From assembly GCF_000027165.1 (NCBI RefSeq), contig NC_013853.1:2046001-2110000 (forward strand): 64,000 bases of DNA, written 5' to 3'. The notes beneath the pieces were generated by a model. That model did no database searches and was not told where the DNA came from. It saw only the letters and a list, made by a program, of their open reading frames with translations. The stretch's first letter is position 1. Each line of letters starts with the position of its first letter. Shown here piece by piece: positions 63,110 to 64,000 of this stretch. Position numbers and translations under genes: made by a program. The stretch is from Streptococcus mitis B6. Its GTDB lineage: Bacteria; Bacillota; Bacilli; Lactobacillales; Streptococcaceae.

Positions 63110-64000
63110 TTATGCCTCCCTCTTTGAGATACTTGAAAATTTATTGTATTCTTTTTGGAAAATTAATTCCACCGTTCCACGAGCTCCACTACGGTTTTTC
63201 TCGATAATAACTTCTACCTTATTATTCGGTATGCCTTCCTCTTCTTCACCACCACGCTCATAGTAGTCGTCGCGATAAAGAAAGGCTACGATATCAGCGT
63301 CCTGCTCAATAGACCCAGATTCACGAATATCAGACAAAACCGGTCTCTTATCCTGACGTTGTTCTACACCACGAGAAAGCTGACTTAGAGCGATTACTGG
63401 AACCTTCAGTTCCTTAGCTAAAATTTTCAACTGACGTGAAATTTCTGAAACCTCTTGTTGACGATTCTCCCGACCAGTTCCCGTGATAAGCTGCAAATAG
63501 TCTATCAAAATCAAACCAAGATTACCCGTTTCTTGAGCCAGTTTACGAGAACGAGAACGAATCTCTGTAATCCGAATCCCTGGCGTATCATCGATATAGA
63601 TACTTGCATTCGCTAGATTCCCTTGAGCAATGGTATATTTTTGCCACTCCTCATCTGTCAATTGCCCTGTACGGATAGAATGTGATTTCACCAAGCCTTC
63701 TGCAGCTAGCATACGATCCACTAGACTTTCCGCACCCATTTCGAGTGAAAAAATAGCAACCGTTTTGTCCAACTTAGTCCCAATATTCTGAGCAATATTC
63801 AAAGCAAAGGCTGTCTTACCAACCGCCGGACGGGCTGCTAGGATAATCAACTCCTCCTCATGAAGTCCAGTCGTCATATGATCCAAGTCACGGTAGCCTG
63901 TCGCAATACCTGTAATATCGGTCGTTTGTTGCGAGCGAGCTTCCAGATTTCCAAAGTTGATATTCAACACATCTCGAATGTTCTTAAATCCACTTCGATT
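63110..64000 (-). CDS. dnaB: Replicative DNA helicase DnaB, N-terminus outside window
   Basis: C-terminal 296 residues of the hexameric fork helicase. RecA-like core: Walker A ILAARPAVGKTAFALNIA, Walker B LGLILIDYLQLI, VIALSQLSRGVE, SDIRESGSIEQDAD and the C-terminal KNRSGARGTVEL. The reading frame continues past the window edge (GFKNIRDVLNINFGNLE), so the apparent ATG/TTG near 63970 is internal. Upstream of veg and cbpD as in pneumococcus. Confidence 0.95.
   Translation of the reverse strand, partial: NRSGFKNIRDVLNINFGNLEARSQQTTDITGIATGYRDLDHMTTGLHEEELIILAARPAVGKTAFALNIAQNIGTKLDKTVAIFSLEMGAESLVDRMLAAEGLVKSHSIRTGQLTDEEWQKYTIAQGNLANASIYIDDTPGIRITEIRSRSRKLAQETGNLGLILIDYLQLITGTGRENRQQEVSEISRQLKILAKELKVPVIALSQLSRGVEQRQDKRPVLSDIRESGSIEQDADIVAFLYRDDYYERGGEEEEGIPNNKVEVIIEKNRSGARGTVELIFQKEYNKFSSISKREA

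Overview
The window comes from a mitis-group Streptococcus chromosome, close to the replication origin. The gene order adcRCBA, dltXABCD, glpKOF with a Mga-like regulator, hslO-dus, ctsR-clpC, thiamine transporter, cbpD, veg, dnaB is that of Streptococcus pneumoniae and its relatives, and two BOX elements are present. cbpA and the TCS06 genes, which sit between dus and clpC in pneumococcus, are absent. CbpD has one SH3 region instead of two, and the N-glycan ABC transporter lies beside the glycosidases. S. mitis or a close relative therefore fits better than S. pneumoniae itself (inference).

Layout: 1-9.7 kb and 22.6-30.3 kb form an N-glycan foraging locus. An ABC importer (NgtS/P1/P2-like, own promoter overlapped by a perfect cre site) is followed by GH20, ROK kinase, GH38 and GH125 (all minus), then divergent GH92 (plus), and GH29 and a frameshifted GH2 beta-galactosidase (minus). 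The enzymes would strip fucose, galactose, GlcNAc and mannose from imported glycans.

A 12.7 kb phage-satellite (PICI-like) island, about 9.79-22.55 kb, is inserted between GH125 and GH92. It has a tyrosine integrase, a divergent CI/Cro-like switch, a Rha-type protein, small early genes, a primase and D5-type helicase with an iteron origin just downstream, an ArpU-like regulator and a Schlafen/AlbA_2 cargo gene. It has no capsid, tail or terminase genes. Its most unusual feature is a tandem array of 11 degenerate pseudo-palindromes spaced exactly 48 or 58 bp apart (10,754-11,310). It also carries a hairpin family, a candidate small RNA and an over-represented 9-mer.

30.4-42.6 kb: a band-7 protein, a class C acid phosphatase lipoprotein with a probable frameshifted tail, a complete Fst-type toxin/antisense RNA module, zinc uptake (adc), D-alanylation of teichoic acids (dlt) and an MFS transporter. 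42.8-50.6 kb: glycerol uptake and oxidation, a Mga-like regulator, Hsp33 with a probably leaderless mRNA, and tRNA dihydrouridine synthase. 50.6-55.4 kb: a YoaK-type membrane protein, a lipoprotein, a cre-controlled small membrane protein and an NAD salvage set (nadR, pnuC, nrtR). 55.5-64 kb: ctsR-clpC, a TPP-riboswitch-controlled thiamine-precursor ABC operon, the competence-induced hydrolase CbpD with a BOX in its leader, Veg, and the start of dnaB (truncated by the window edge).
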